64,000 nt of DNA, from assembly GCF_945952055.1 (NCBI RefSeq), contig NZ_CAMFHB010000006.1, positions 62,001 to 126,000 on the forward strand, in the 5' to 3' direction. Numbering within the stretch: position 1 is the first letter of the stretch; each line of letters begins with the position of its first letter. The DNA is from an uncultured Alsobacter sp. Its GTDB lineage: Bacteria > Pseudomonadota > Alphaproteobacteria > Rhizobiales > Beijerinckiaceae. The notes beneath the pieces were generated by a model. The model did not search any database and had not been told where the DNA came from. It was given only the letters and a program-made list of their open reading frames with translations. Shown here piece by piece: positions 8,491 to 18,017 of this stretch. The position numbers were made by a program, and so were the translations under genes.

Positions 8491-10800
8491 TTAGCCCGGC
8501 ACCACCGTGATCACCCGTTCCGCCACCGCGTCCACGGCCGCCTTCGCGTACAGCATCGGCACGTAGTCGCCCGCCGCCCAGCGCCCGGTGAGGTCCCGGT
8601 AGTGCGCCGTCCGCGGGTCGCCGGACTGGCCCGGCGCGTTGATGCAGACGCTCTTGTCCCAGTCGCCCACGTCCATGACGAGGCGCACGGAGGCGCCGGC
8701 GATGACGCGGAAGTCCGAGACGCGGTAGCCGGCATGCATCGGCGTGGCCGCGCTGCCGCCCATCGGCTGCGGCCCGGCGTCGAGATCCTTGGCGCCGAGC
8801 GGCGACAGGGCGTGCTCGAAATAGCCGTGGTGCAGGGCCCCCCACCGCCACGATGCCGGATCCTCGCCAAGGCGCGCCTGCGCATCGGCCCAGGCCGCCG
8901 CGAGCGTCGTGCGCAGCAGGCCGTCCCTGTCGGGCAGACGGGTCGCGTCCTCGATCATCGGCACGAGCGTCTCGATGTCGCCGGGCAGCAGCAGCGGGCG
9001 CACGGCCGGGTCGGGACAGGCGAGCGCCAGCAGCGCCGGCTTCAGGTGCTTGGTCCACCACAGCTCGAACAGGGCAGCCTGCGCGGAGCCCGCTTCGAGG
9101 CGCCCGTTCCAGCCGGCGAGGAAGGCGGCGGCGGGACCGAGGTCGAGACCGGACATGGCGTCCAGGATGCGGCGCGCCGGCATGGACGACACGTCGGTCT
9201 GCAGCGACCGCGAATGGCCGAGGTCGTGCGACGGCGCCGCACGCAGGGCCTCATGGATGCGGGTCGCCCGCGAGCGGTCCGCCCACTCGTGACCCAGCCG
9301 CTTGGCCTCGTGGTCCCAACCCGCCGGCAAGTTCATCTCGTTGGCGGTGGCGACGAAGCCCTCGGCCGGGTCGACCTTCTCGGGCATCAGGGCGGGATCG
9401 AGGAAGCCCTGCCACTCGTAACGGCCGTCACCGGCCACCGGAAGCAGGCCGTTCCAGTTGGGGCGCACCGGCGCGAAGCCCGCCGGGATCCAGGCGATCG
9501 TCCCGGACACGTCGGCATAGACGTGGTTGGTCGAGGGCGCGCCCCAGCCGCGGATCGCGGTGCGGAAGGCGTCAAGACTGGTGGACCGCATCGAATCCAG
9601 GCTCGTGAGGTAGGCGGCCGACCCTGGCGACCACCACACCGAGCGCAGCGCATAGGCGAGCTTGCGGGCGGGGTCCTCGTGGATGACCGGGCCGTGGCGC
9701 GTGAACTTCAAGGCGAGCCGCTGGTCGGGATGGCCCTTCACCGCGAAGGTCTCCTCGACGACCGTCATGGGCTCGATGCCATCGCCGTAGCGATAGGCGT
9801 CGCCCTGGGTCTCGTAGACGTAGATGTCCTCCTGGTCGGCCCCGAAGATCGTGATGCCGAAGGCGGCCGTACCGTTGTGGCCGAGCGAGATGCCCGGCAC
9901 GCAGGGCTCGCCCGCACCCATGAGGTCGAGCCCGGGCGCGGTGAGATGCACGATGTAGCGCAGCGACGGGATGGCGTGGGAGCGATGCGGGTCGCTCGCC
10001 AGGATCGGCCGGCCTGTCGCGGTGCGGGAGCCATGGACGGCCCAGTTGTTGGAGCCCTGGAACTCGATGTCGCGGATGACGTCGCCGAGTTCCGTCACCT
10101 TGGTCCAGGCGAAGACCTCGGCCAGGGTCGCCGACAGGCGCTCCGGCAGGAAGGTGACAGGCGCGGTCGCGAGCTTGAACACGTCGAGCACGGCCGGGGT
10201 GATGACGGAGAGGTCGACGCCGTCGGCCTGCACCGGCTCCACGGCGGGCTCCAGCGCCTTGCGGACCCGGTCTGCCTCCACACCGGCGCGCGTGGTAACC
10301 ACCGCCCGCAGGATCTCGGAGAGCGCGTTGCGCGTCAGGCCGTGGCTGCGGATGCGGACCACGTCCTCCGGCGCCCAGCGCGCAGGCCGCGTCCCCATGA
10401 TCCCGAACTCCGGCGGCAGGCGGCCGGGTTCGCGCTCGGTCAGCGCCATGTAGGCGTTGATGCCCGCGACGAAGGCGCGGCACACGACCTCCGCCTGCGG
10501 CCCGTAGCTGGCCCACTCGGCGGCCATGTCGCCCCGGTACAGGAACAGCCGCGAGGCGCGGTCCTGGGCGAGATAGCCGGGCCCGAAGTCGGCGGCGAGC
10601 AGCCCGAGGCCGCGCTTGCGCCACAGGTCGATCTGCCAGAGCCGGTCGCGCGCGGCGTTGAAGCCCTGCAGGAAGAAGAGGTCGGCCTCGCTGCCGGCCC
10701 GGATGTGCGGGATGCCCCACGGATCGACCACGATCTCGCCCGGCGCCGCGAGGCCCGGGACGGCGATGGTTTCGCGGGCGGGCTCGGTTGTCTCGGTCAT
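8491..10800 (-). CDS. Penicillin acylase family (Ntn) hydrolase
   Basis: 769 residues. The family hallmarks are an N-terminal DPWGIPHIRA block (27-36), FLQGFNAARDRLWQ, and the autoprocessing site FQGSNNWAV where Ser250 would become the N-terminal nucleophile of the beta subunit, followed by SDPH and a GxxGHNGTAAFG stretch. These enzymes self-cleave and hydrolyse amide bonds of acylated amines such as beta-lactams, acyl-homoserine lactones or N-acyl amino acids. Most family members are exported, but the N-terminus here (MTETTEPARETIAV) has no signal peptide, so a cytoplasmic enzyme acting on imported substrate is likely. It is the last gene of the dpp operon, 13 bases after dppF. The substrate is unknown. 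Confidence 0.85.
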   Translation of the reverse strand: MTETTEPARETIAVPGLAAPGEIVVDPWGIPHIRAGSEADLFFLQGFNAARDRLWQIDLWRKRGLGLLAADFGPGYLAQDRASRLFLYRGDMAAEWASYGPQAEVVCRAFVAGINAYMALTEREPGRLPPEFGIMGTRPARWAPEDVVRIRSHGLTRNALSEILRAVVTTRAGVEADRVRKALEPAVEPVQADGVDLSVITPAVLDVFKLATAPVTFLPERLSATLAEVFAWTKVTELGDVIRDIEFQGSNNWAVHGSRTATGRPILASDPHRSHAIPSLRYIVHLTAPGLDLMGAGEPCVPGISLGHNGTAAFGITIFGADQEDIYVYETQGDAYRYGDGIEPMTVVEETFAVKGHPDQRLALKFTRHGPVIHEDPARKLAYALRSVWWSPGSAAYLTSLDSMRSTSLDAFRTAIRGWGAPSTNHVYADVSGTIAWIPAGFAPVRPNWNGLLPVAGDGRYEWQGFLDPALMPEKVDPAEGFVATANEMNLPAGWDHEAKRLGHEWADRSRATRIHEALRAAPSHDLGHSRSLQTDVSSMPARRILDAMSGLDLGPAAAFLAGWNGRLEAGSAQAALFELWWTKHLKPALLALACPDPAVRPLLLPGDIETLVPMIEDATRLPDRDGLLRTTLAAAWADAQARLGEDPASWRWGALHHGYFEHALSPLGAKDLDAGPQPMGGSAATPMHAGYRVSDFRVIAGASVRLVMDVGDWDKSVCINAPGQSGDPRTAHYRDLTGRWAAGDYVPMLYAKAAVDAVAERVITVVPG

Positions 10801-10813
10801 GGCGTCGATCCGG

Positions 10814-11788
10814 TCAGGCGTGGTGGCAGGCGACGAGGGCGCCGTCGTCGCGCGGCGTCAGCGCCGGGCGCTCCTGCGCGCACAGCGCGGTGGCGCGCGG
10901 GCAGCGCGTGTGGAAGGCGCAGCCCGTCGGCACCCGCGAGGGGCTCGGCAGGTCGCCCTGCAGCACGATGCGCTGGCGGGTCCGCTGGCGCACGGGATCG
11001 GGCTCCGGCACCGCCGACATCAGCGCCAGCGTGTAGGGATGCTTGGGTGCGCCGAACAGCGTGTCGCGCGGGGCGACCTCGACCAGGCGACCGAGATACA
11101 TCACCGCGACGCGGTCGCAGATGTGCCGCACGACGGCGAGGTCGTGCGACACGAAGAGATAGGCGACGCCCATGCGGCGCTGCAGGTCGACCAGCAGGTT
11201 CAGGATCTGCGCGCGCACCGACACGTCGAGCGCCGAGACCGGTTCGTCGCAGACGACCAGCGCCGGCTCCAGCCCCAGCGCCCGGGCGATGACCACGCGC
11301 TGCCGCTGCCCGCCCGAGAACTGGTGCGGATAGCGCGCCGCATGCTCCGGCCTCAGCCCCACCGATGTGAGGAGCGTCGCGACGCGCTCGCGCAGCGCGG
11401 CCCCCGAGGCGATGCCGCGCACGCGCAGCGGCTCGCCGACGCTCTCGCCGATCGTCATGCGCGGGTTCAGCGACAGGGCCGGGTCCTGGAAGATCATCTG
11501 CACGTTGCGGCGGATCGCCCGCAGCGCATCCGGATCGGCGCCCACGACCTCCTGGCCGGCCACCTTGATGCTGCCGCGGGTCGGCTTCACCAGCCCGACG
11601 ACGGCGTTGGACAGCGTCGACTTGCCGCAGCCGGACTCGCCCACGAGCCCGAGCGTCTCGCCGGGCGCGATCGCCAGAGTGACGCCGTCCACGGCCCGCA
11701 CCGGCGGGCCCTTCGGCGCCAGCAACCCGCCGCGGGCGGCGAAGTGCACGGCGACGTCGTCGACGGCGAGGACCGGATCCGTGCTCAT
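10814..11788 (-). CDS. dppF: Dipeptide/oligopeptide-type ABC transporter ATP-binding protein (DppF-like)
   Basis: 324 residues. Walker A is GESGCGKST, with signature FSGGQRQRVVIARAL and Walker B LVVCDEPVSALD. The C-terminal oligo/dipeptide extension carries the Cys-rich CAFHTRCPRATALCAQERP, which in this family binds an Fe-S cluster. It forms the second ATPase of the Dpp-type importer. Its start overlaps the dppD stop codon by four bases (ATGA), so the two are translationally coupled. The 'Dpp' label describes the family; whether peptides are the substrate is not shown by the sequence. Confidence 0.85.
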   Translation of the reverse strand: MSTDPVLAVDDVAVHFAARGGLLAPKGPPVRAVDGVTLAIAPGETLGLVGESGCGKSTLSNAVVGLVKPTRGSIKVAGQEVVGADPDALRAIRRNVQMIFQDPALSLNPRMTIGESVGEPLRVRGIASGAALRERVATLLTSVGLRPEHAARYPHQFSGGQRQRVVIARALGLEPALVVCDEPVSALDVSVRAQILNLLVDLQRRMGVAYLFVSHDLAVVRHICDRVAVMYLGRLVEVAPRDTLFGAPKHPYTLALMSAVPEPDPVRQRTRQRIVLQGDLPSPSRVPTGCAFHTRCPRATALCAQERPALTPRDDGALVACHHA

Positions 11789-12774
11789 GCCGCCGCCCCG
11801 CTCAGGAGCGTGCTCGCCTCGGCGCTGCGCCAGCACGCCGCAAGGCGTCCGGGTGCGACCTCGTTCAGCGGCGGCGTCTCGGCCGTGCAGCGGGCCACCG
11901 CCAGCGGGCACCGGCCGGCGAAGCGGCAGCCGCTGCCAAAGGCTTCCGGCGCCGGGACGCTGCCCTCGATCGTCGCGAGCACCGCCTTGGGCACCACGTC
12001 GAGGCGCGGCACGCTGGCGAGCAGCATGGCCGTGTAGGGATGGCGAGGCGCCGCGAACAGGTCGGTCACCGGGGCGACCTCGACGATGCGGCCGGCATAC
12101 ATGACGGCGACGCGGTCGGCGATGTCGGCCACCACGCCCATGTCGTGGGTGATGATCAGGACGCCGGCTCCGCGCTCGGCCACGAGCCGGCGCATGAGGT
12201 CGAGGATCTGCGCCTGAATGGTCACGTCGAGCGCCGTGGTCGGCTCGTCGGCGACGAGCAGCGACGGACCGCAGATCAGCGCGATGGCGATCATGATGCG
12301 CTGGCACATGCCGCCGGAGAGCTCGAAGGGATATTGGTCGAGCCGCTTCTCCGCGTCGGGGATGCCGACGGCGTCGAGCATGTCGCGGGCCGCGCGGCGC
12401 GCCTGCGCGGCGCCGCCGGCATTGTGCGCGCGCCAGGCTTCCATCACCTGCGAGCCCACCGTCGTCAGCGGGTCGAGGGAGGCGGTGGGCTCCTGGAAGA
12501 TGATCGACAGCGCCTGCCCGCGCAGGCGCCGCATGGCACGGTCCGGCAGCGCCGCGAGATCGGTGCCGTCGAGGAGCACGCGTCCGCCCGCGAGGCGAGC
12601 GGCAGGCGGCAGCAGGCGCAGCAGGGCGAGAGCGGTCAGCGACTTGCCGCAGCCTGACTCGCCGACGAGCGCCAGCACCTCGCCCTTGCGCATGGCGAAG
12701 GACACGCCGTCCACCACCGGCGCTCCGCCGATGGTGACGCCGAGATCCTCGACCCTGAGCAGCGCGTCGGTCAT
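11785..12774 (-). CDS. dppD: Dipeptide/oligopeptide-type ABC transporter ATP-binding protein (DppD-like)
   Basis: 329 residues starting MTDALLRVEDLGVTIGG. Walker A is GESGCGKSL near residues 38-46, with signature LSGGMCQRIMIAIAL and Walker B LLVADEPTTALD. The C-terminal extension contains the cysteine pattern CRFAGRCPLAVARC. It pairs with DppF to power the permeases DppB and DppC. The start overlaps the stop of the upstream SDR gene (ATGA), and its own stop overlaps the dppF start, showing tight coupling across transporter and enzyme genes. Confidence 0.85.
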   Translation of the reverse strand: MTDALLRVEDLGVTIGGAPVVDGVSFAMRKGEVLALVGESGCGKSLTALALLRLLPPAARLAGGRVLLDGTDLAALPDRAMRRLRGQALSIIFQEPTASLDPLTTVGSQVMEAWRAHNAGGAAQARRAARDMLDAVGIPDAEKRLDQYPFELSGGMCQRIMIAIALICGPSLLVADEPTTALDVTIQAQILDLMRRLVAERGAGVLIITHDMGVVADIADRVAVMYAGRIVEVAPVTDLFAAPRHPYTAMLLASVPRLDVVPKAVLATIEGSVPAPEAFGSGCRFAGRCPLAVARCTAETPPLNEVAPGRLAACWRSAEASTLLSGAAA

Positions 12775-13589
12775 CAGCCGGTCCGCTTCGCCTCGTCGAG
12801 CGCGCCGACGAGCTGGCCCGGCTCGTAGGTCCCGATCGAGTTGCCGCCGTCGACCGACAGCACCGTGCCGGTGATGAAGCTCGCCGCGTCCGAGCAGAGA
12901 TAGAGGATCGCGCCCGGCGCATCGTCCGGGCCGCTGGTGCGGCCGAGCGGAATGCGCTGCTTCATCTTCTCCACGTACTCGTCGGAGAGCGGGCTCACGT
13001 CGCTGCCCGGCGCGAAGCCGGGCTCGACCACGTTGACGCGGATCTTGTAGGGCGCAAGCTCGAGCGCCAGTCCCTTGGTCAGGCGCTCCACCGCCGTCTT
13101 CGACGTGCAGTAGGGCACCGAGCCGTTGCGCATCTGGCGCGCCGCGCCGGAGGAGATGGTGACGATGGCGCCCTGCCGCTTCTCGGCGATCATCAGCTTG
13201 GCGAGTTCGCGCGTGACCAGGAACGGCGCGCGCAGGTTGATGTCGAAGATCCGGTCCCACTCCGCCACGGGCAGGTCGAGCAGCCCGGCATGCGGATAGA
13301 TGCCGGCATTGTTGACGAGAAAGTCCGCGGCGCCCCAGGCCTTCTTCACCGTCGCGGCGAGGTCGACGATGGAGGCCTCGCTGGTGAGCTCGGTCGCGTG
13401 CGTCAGCGTACGCGCCGGATCGAGGCCGATGTCGCGGGCGATGGCGTCGAGCTTGTCGCCGCGGTTGTCGGAAAGGCAGACGCTGGCGCCCTCGCGGGCG
13501 AAGGCGGCGGCGATCCAGCGGCCGAAGACGCCGGCGGCGCCGGTGACGACGACGGACTTGCCTGCGAAGCGGGGAGCGGGTGCGGTCAT
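12774..13589 (-). CDS. Short-chain dehydrogenase/reductase inside the dpp operon
   Basis: 271 residues, classical SDR. The glycine-rich motif TGAAGVFG is at residues 16-23, NNAG at 93-96, Ser147, and the YxxxK pair Tyr160/Lys164. It is an NAD(P)-dependent oxidoreductase of alcohols or ketones in the cytoplasm. It sits between dppC (7-base gap) and dppD (4-base overlap), which ties it to metabolism of whatever the importer brings in. The region LGRTSGPDDAPGAILYLCSDAASFITG is typical of sugar- or 3-oxoacyl-type SDRs. The specific substrate is not identifiable. Confidence 0.85.
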   Translation of the reverse strand: MTAPAPRFAGKSVVVTGAAGVFGRWIAAAFAREGASVCLSDNRGDKLDAIARDIGLDPARTLTHATELTSEASIVDLAATVKKAWGAADFLVNNAGIYPHAGLLDLPVAEWDRIFDINLRAPFLVTRELAKLMIAEKRQGAIVTISSGAARQMRNGSVPYCTSKTAVERLTKGLALELAPYKIRVNVVEPGFAPGSDVSPLSDEYVEKMKQRIPLGRTSGPDDAPGAILYLCSDAASFITGTVLSVDGGNSIGTYEPGQLVGALDEAKRTG

Positions 13590-13596
13590 GACATCC

Positions 13597-14460
13597 TCAG
13601 CGCGTGCGGGAACGGGGATCGAGACGGTCGCGCAGCCAGTCGCCGAGCACGTTGACGGACAGCACGAGGAGGAACAGGCAGGCGCCCGGGAACAGCGTGA
13701 TCCACCAGGCGCGCTCCACGTATTGCCGGCCGGCGCTCATGATGGAGCCCCAGCTCGGCTGCGGCGGCTGGATGCCGAGGCCCAGGAACGAGAGCCCGGC
13801 CTCGAACAGGATCATCAAACCGAATTCGGCGGTCGCCACCACGGTCAGCGGGCCGGCGATGTTGGGCAGCACGTGGCGGAACAGGATGCGCAACGTGCCG
13901 GCTCCACCGAGTTCGGCGGCCTTGATGTAGGGCAGCGAGGCGACCTGCAGGGTCTGCGCGTAGGCGACGCGCGTGTAGCGCGGCCAGCGGGTCAGCCCCA
14001 GCACGAGAATGAGCTTGCCGAAGCCCGGCCCGAGCACCGCCACCGTCAGCACCGCAAGCAGGATCGCGGGGATCGACAGCATGATGTCGACGAAGCGCAT
14101 GATCGCGATCTCGACCCAGCCGCGCTTCCACGCCGCCAGCATGCCGAGCAGCGTGCCGACGGTGAGGGAGACGGTGACCGAGAGCAGCGCCACGAGCAGC
14201 GAGGCCCGCGCGCCCCAGACGATGCGCGACAGGAGATCGCGTCCGAGCTCGTCCGTGCCGAGCCAGTAGGTCATGGTGCTGGTGGTGTGCCCCGGCGGGC
14301 GCAGGCGGGCGATCAGAGTTTGGCGGGCGGGATCGGCCGGCGAGATCCATGGCGCCAGCAAGGCCACGACCGCGATCGCCGCGAGGATCAGCGCGACCAC
14401 GATCACCGTGACTGGCGCACGCCGCCACAGCCCCGTCCTCCCCTGCATCGCGGCGCTCAT
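13597..14460 (-). CDS. dppC: Dipeptide-type ABC transporter permease (DppC-like)
   Basis: 287 residues. An N-terminal helix (VTVIVVALILAAIAVVALL) is followed by the OppC/DppC block YWLGTDELGRDLLSRIVWGAR, five more helices and the EAGLSFLGLGIQPPQPSWG motif near the C-terminus, all standard for this family. It forms half of the inner-membrane channel. Its start overlaps the dppB stop codon by four bases (ATGA). Confidence 0.88.
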   Translation of the reverse strand: MSAAMQGRTGLWRRAPVTVIVVALILAAIAVVALLAPWISPADPARQTLIARLRPPGHTTSTMTYWLGTDELGRDLLSRIVWGARASLLVALLSVTVSLTVGTLLGMLAAWKRGWVEIAIMRFVDIMLSIPAILLAVLTVAVLGPGFGKLILVLGLTRWPRYTRVAYAQTLQVASLPYIKAAELGGAGTLRILFRHVLPNIAGPLTVVATAEFGLMILFEAGLSFLGLGIQPPQPSWGSIMSAGRQYVERAWWITLFPGACLFLLVLSVNVLGDWLRDRLDPRSRTR

Positions 14461-15380
14461 GCGGGCGTCAGCCGGATGCGCGGGTCGAGCCAGGCATAGG
14501 CGACGTCGGCGAGCAGGCTCATCCCGACATAGACCGCCGAGACGAACAGCACGACGACCTGCACCACGACGAAGTCGCGCGACTGGATCGACTGGATGGC
14601 GAGCTGGCCGATCCCCGGCCAGGCGAAGACGGTCTCGACGATGACGGCGCCGGCGAGCAGATTGCCGATCTCCAGCGCCGCGATGGTGACGACGGGGACG
14701 GCGGCGTTGCGCAGCACGTGGCGCACCACGACCGCGCCCTGCGACAGGCCGCGGGCCCGGGCGGCGCGCACGTAGTCCTGCGAGAGTTCGTCGACCACCG
14801 CGATGCGGGCCATGCGCGCGAAGGTCGCCATGGAGAGCGCGCCGAGCGCGAAGGCGGGCAGGATCAGCGCCGACCAGGTGCCCGAGCCGGACGTGGGCAG
14901 CCAGCCCAGGATCACGCCGAAGACGAGGATCAGGAGGATGCCGGACAGGAAGGTCGGCATGCTCTGGCCGGTGAGCACCACGGCCGCCAGCAGCCGCTCC
15001 ACAGCGGTGCCGCGCCACACCGCCATGGCCACGCCGGCGGGCAGGCCGAGCAGCAGGGCGAAGGCCAGCGCGCCCAGGGCGAGTTCCAGCGTGTAGGGCA
15101 ACCGGCTCATGAGGATCGCCATGGCGGGCTGGCGCTGCACGACCGAGTTGCCGAAATCGAGGCGCAGCACGTCGGCGAGATAGGCCGCGTACTGCACCAG
15201 GATGGGGCGGTCGAAGCCGAGTTCGTGGCGCAGGGCCTCGATGTGCTCCCGGGTCGCCCCTTCGGGCACCAGCAGCAGGGTCGGGTCGCCGGCGAGCCGC
15301 ATGATGACGAAGACGATCGTCATCACGCCGAACACGGCGACCGCGGCCTGCACCAGCCGCCAGAACGCGTAGCGAAGCAT
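14457..15380 (-). CDS. dppB: Dipeptide-type ABC transporter permease (DppB-like)
   Basis: 307 residues. The DppB/OppB N-terminus (LRYAFWRLVQAAVAVFGVMT) is followed by the periplasmic segment with LGFDRPILVQYAAYL and LRLDFGNSV, then five helices. The EAA-like loop DYVRAARARGLSQGAVVVRH docks on the ATPases. It pairs with DppC. The gene begins 32 bases after the dppA stop codon. Confidence 0.88.
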   Translation of the reverse strand: MLRYAFWRLVQAAVAVFGVMTIVFVIMRLAGDPTLLLVPEGATREHIEALRHELGFDRPILVQYAAYLADVLRLDFGNSVVQRQPAMAILMSRLPYTLELALGALAFALLLGLPAGVAMAVWRGTAVERLLAAVVLTGQSMPTFLSGILLILVFGVILGWLPTSGSGTWSALILPAFALGALSMATFARMARIAVVDELSQDYVRAARARGLSQGAVVVRHVLRNAAVPVVTIAALEIGNLLAGAVIVETVFAWPGIGQLAIQSIQSRDFVVVQVVVLFVSAVYVGMSLLADVAYAWLDPRIRLTPA

Positions 15381-15412
15381 CGCGGGCCCCGGTCAGGACC
15401 GAAGGGGGCCGG

Positions 15413-16918
15413 TCACTGGCCCCACTTCATGTCCATGATGAAGAACGCCTCGTTGGGGGTCGGCGTCCACTTCAGCTCCTTGCGGGCGCCGTAGATGGCG
15501 TAGTCCTGGTAGATGCCGACGCCGGGCACGTCCTCGCGCAGGATCTCGAAGGCCTTGCGGTAGAGGTCGAGCCGCCCCTTTTCGTCGAGGATGGCGCGGG
15601 CCTTGTCCACGGCCTCGTCGAATCCGGGGTTCGAGTACTTCGCCCAGATGCTGCCGGTGCGGAACAGCGGGAAGATCACGCCGTCGGCATCCTGGCAGGC
15701 GCAGGACCAGCGGCCGAAGGAGAGGCTGCCCGCCTCGTCCGGACGACCCTGCCGGCGACGCAGGAAGGTCGGGTGGTCGAGGGCGACGATGTCGACCTTG
15801 AGGCCCGTTTCCTGCACCATCTGCTGCAGCGCCTCGACGACGCGCCGGTCATAGGCGGGCGAGGTGAGGAAGGTGAGCTGGGCGCCGACCGCGTTGGCTT
15901 CCTTCACCAGCGCCTTCGCCTTGGCGAGATCGAACTCGTAGCCCTTCACGTCCGGCACGAAGCCGAAATTGGCGGGCGTCAGCACGATGTTCACCGGGTC
16001 GCCGTAGCCGGCGAGCAGCGCGTCGATCAGCGACTTGCGGTCGATCGAGTAGGCGATGGCCTTGCGCACGCGGGGATCGGCGGTGGGGCCGGCCTGCGCG
16101 TTGATGAACATGTAGCCGATGCGCTCGGTCGCGCCGGCGAGCACCTGCAACGCCGGCTCCTTCTTGAGCGCGGTCGCCTCGTCCGGGCCGAGCTGGCGGG
16201 CGATGTCGGCCTTGCCGCTGCGCAGGTCCGCGACGCGCGTCGCGACGTCCGGCACCACGCGGAAGGTCACCGTCTTGAACGGGGGCTTGCCGCCCCAGTA
16301 CTTGTCGTTGGCCTCCAGCACGGACTGAACGCCCTTCTGCCACGAGGCGAGGCGGTAGGGTCCGCTGCCCACGGGCGCGAGGTTGAAGACCTGGTCGCCG
16401 ACCTTCTCGACCACGGCCTTGGGCACGATGGAGAGCTTCACGAGCTGCGCCATCAGGGCCGGGTAGGGCGTCTTGGTCTTCATGACGACCTTGGAGCCCT
16501 GGGCCTCCGCCGACACGATCTGGTCGAACTGCGAGAGCTGCGGGCTCTTGAAGGTCGGATTGATGATGCGCGCGATCGAGAAGGCGACGTCGGACGCCGT
16601 CAGCGGCGAGCCGTCGTGGAAGGTCACGCCCTCGCGGATGTCGAATTCGATCGTCGTGTCGTTGGCGTAGCGCCACGCGGTGGCGATCTGCGGCACGATC
16701 TTGCCGCTGACGTCACGCGTGACCAGGTTGTCGAAGATGTTGCGGTAAACCGTGTAGCTGTCCGTGTCCCACTGGACGTGCGGATCGAGCGTCGCGGCGT
16801 CGTTGGGCAGGTCGACGGTGAGCGCGTCCTTGCCCTGCGCGGCCGCGGGGCCGACGAGAAGGGGCGCGGTGACGAGACCCGCGGCGAGCAGGATCCCGGC
16901 GAAGGCGTGCTTCAGCAT
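15413..16918 (-). CDS. dppA: ABC transporter substrate-binding protein, family 5 (DppA-like)
   Basis: 501 residues. A Sec signal peptide (MLKHAFAGILLAAGLVTAPL, then GPAAAQ) is cleaved near residue 28. The mature protein is an SBP family 5 fold: TLDPHVQWDTDSYTVYRNI, WRYANDTTIEFDIREGVTFH, DGSPLTASDV and GSGPYRLASW. Family members bind peptides, glycosides, opines or other amides in the periplasm. The start ATG has GAGGAG nine bases upstream. It follows the deacetylase gene by 11 bases and feeds DppBCDF. The ligand is unknown; the linked hydrolases suggest an amide or imide compound. Confidence 0.88.
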   Translation of the reverse strand: MLKHAFAGILLAAGLVTAPLLVGPAAAQGKDALTVDLPNDAATLDPHVQWDTDSYTVYRNIFDNLVTRDVSGKIVPQIATAWRYANDTTIEFDIREGVTFHDGSPLTASDVAFSIARIINPTFKSPQLSQFDQIVSAEAQGSKVVMKTKTPYPALMAQLVKLSIVPKAVVEKVGDQVFNLAPVGSGPYRLASWQKGVQSVLEANDKYWGGKPPFKTVTFRVVPDVATRVADLRSGKADIARQLGPDEATALKKEPALQVLAGATERIGYMFINAQAGPTADPRVRKAIAYSIDRKSLIDALLAGYGDPVNIVLTPANFGFVPDVKGYEFDLAKAKALVKEANAVGAQLTFLTSPAYDRRVVEALQQMVQETGLKVDIVALDHPTFLRRRQGRPDEAGSLSFGRWSCACQDADGVIFPLFRTGSIWAKYSNPGFDEAVDKARAILDEKGRLDLYRKAFEILREDVPGVGIYQDYAIYGARKELKWTPTPNEAFFIMDMKWGQ

Positions 16919-16929
16919 GGCAATTCTCC

Positions 16930-17850
16930 TCAGGAACGCGACGCGGCGGTCTTCAGGCCGGCCGCTTCGGCGCAATGGCGGGCAATGTCGGCATGCGTGG
17001 CGAACCACACGTCGCCCTTCGCCTTGGCGAGGCGGATGACCTCCTCCAGGATGAAGATTCGCGAGCGATGGCCGCTGTGGTGGGGATGCATGGTGAGCAG
17101 GAACAGCCCCTTCTCGCGATAGGCCGCCTCGAACTCGTGCATGAAGATCGAGAGCACCGCGTCGGGGCTCGTGTAGGGCCGCAGCGACGAGGCACGGTCC
17201 ATATTGAAGTAGACCGCGTCGTCGCGGATCCACTCGACCGGCAGCTCCACGACGCCGGTCTCCTGGCCCTCCTCGAGCAGTTCGTAGGGCTCGTCGTCGC
17301 CCATCAGCGATGAATCGTAGAGGAGCCCCATCTCGCGCACGATGCGCAGCGTGTGGGGGCTGAAGTCCCAGGAGGCGGTGCGCATGCCGACGGGGCGCAC
17401 GCCGGACAGTTTCTCCAGCACGTCGGCCGCCCGGTAGGTCAGGTCGCGCTCGGCATCGTAGCCCAGCGGTCCGTTGAGCTCATGGATCCAGCTGTGGATC
17501 GCCAGCTCATGGCCCTCCGCGATCACGCGTCGCGGCTCGTCGGGGTGCAGCATGGCGGCGACCGCCGGCATGAAGAACGAGGCGGGCACCCCGTGGCGGG
17601 CCAGGCAGTCCAGGATGCGCGGCGAGCCGCGCCGGCCGCCGTACTGGCCCTGGCTGATCTTGCCCAGTGACTTGCCGCCGTTGCGCAGCTCGATGGTCTC
17701 GTGGTCGCTGTCGAAGGACAGCGCCACGGCGCAGCGCGCCCCACCCGGCCAGGACGCCGGGGCCAGGCTGCGGCCTGCGCGCACCTTGTCGACGATCCCG
17801 CGCCAGGTGTGGTCCGGCCACTGCCAGGGTTCGAGAGGCTTGTCACTCAT
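16930..17850 (-). CDS. Polysaccharide deacetylase family (CE4/NodB) protein, possible cyclic imidase
   Basis: 306 residues without a signal peptide. NodB homology spans roughly residues 42-290: the metal-binding aspartate motif is ALSFDSDHE, the histidine motif is HELAIHSWIHE (family HxxxH), and HPHHSGH closes the site. The sequence FDSDHE in place of TFDDG, and cytoplasmic location, resemble the HpPgdA/cyclic-imide-hydrolase branch rather than cell-wall deacetylases. The likely reaction is metal-dependent hydrolysis of a C-N bond. It is the first gene of the dpp operon, divergent from a LysR gene. The branch assignment is an inference from motif wording. Confidence 0.75.
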   Translation of the reverse strand: MSDKPLEPWQWPDHTWRGIVDKVRAGRSLAPASWPGGARCAVALSFDSDHETIELRNGGKSLGKISQGQYGGRRGSPRILDCLARHGVPASFFMPAVAAMLHPDEPRRVIAEGHELAIHSWIHELNGPLGYDAERDLTYRAADVLEKLSGVRPVGMRTASWDFSPHTLRIVREMGLLYDSSLMGDDEPYELLEEGQETGVVELPVEWIRDDAVYFNMDRASSLRPYTSPDAVLSIFMHEFEAAYREKGLFLLTMHPHHSGHRSRIFILEEVIRLAKAKGDVWFATHADIARHCAEAAGLKTAASRS

Positions 17851-17910
17851 GGCTTTTCTGATCCTGCCGGGAAATTTGTCCGGACGTTGAGGCTATCGCC
17901 CGCGTGGCAT

Positions 17911-17924
17911 TGTGCAAGGGCACA
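17911..17924. promoter_or_regulatory. Candidate LysR operator between the dpp operon and its regulator
   Basis: TGTGC-AAGG-GCACA is a perfect 14 bp dyad in the 167 bp space between the divergent deacetylase and LysR genes. Position and symmetry fit a LysR recognition site controlling both directions. Confidence 0.45.
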
Positions 17925-18017
17925 CGACGCAGATGTGATATCGATTTGGAAGGGAGACTGTCGCTTCGCGGGTAACGCTCCGCCGACGTGCACCCCGGCC
18001 GGAGGACGCCGAACCGC

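Noticed and set aside
8602-11292. An 896-codon open frame on the plus strand
   Set aside because: It is the complement of the acylase and dppF genes, with low-complexity Arg/Gly/Ala composition expected of high-GC antisense frames.
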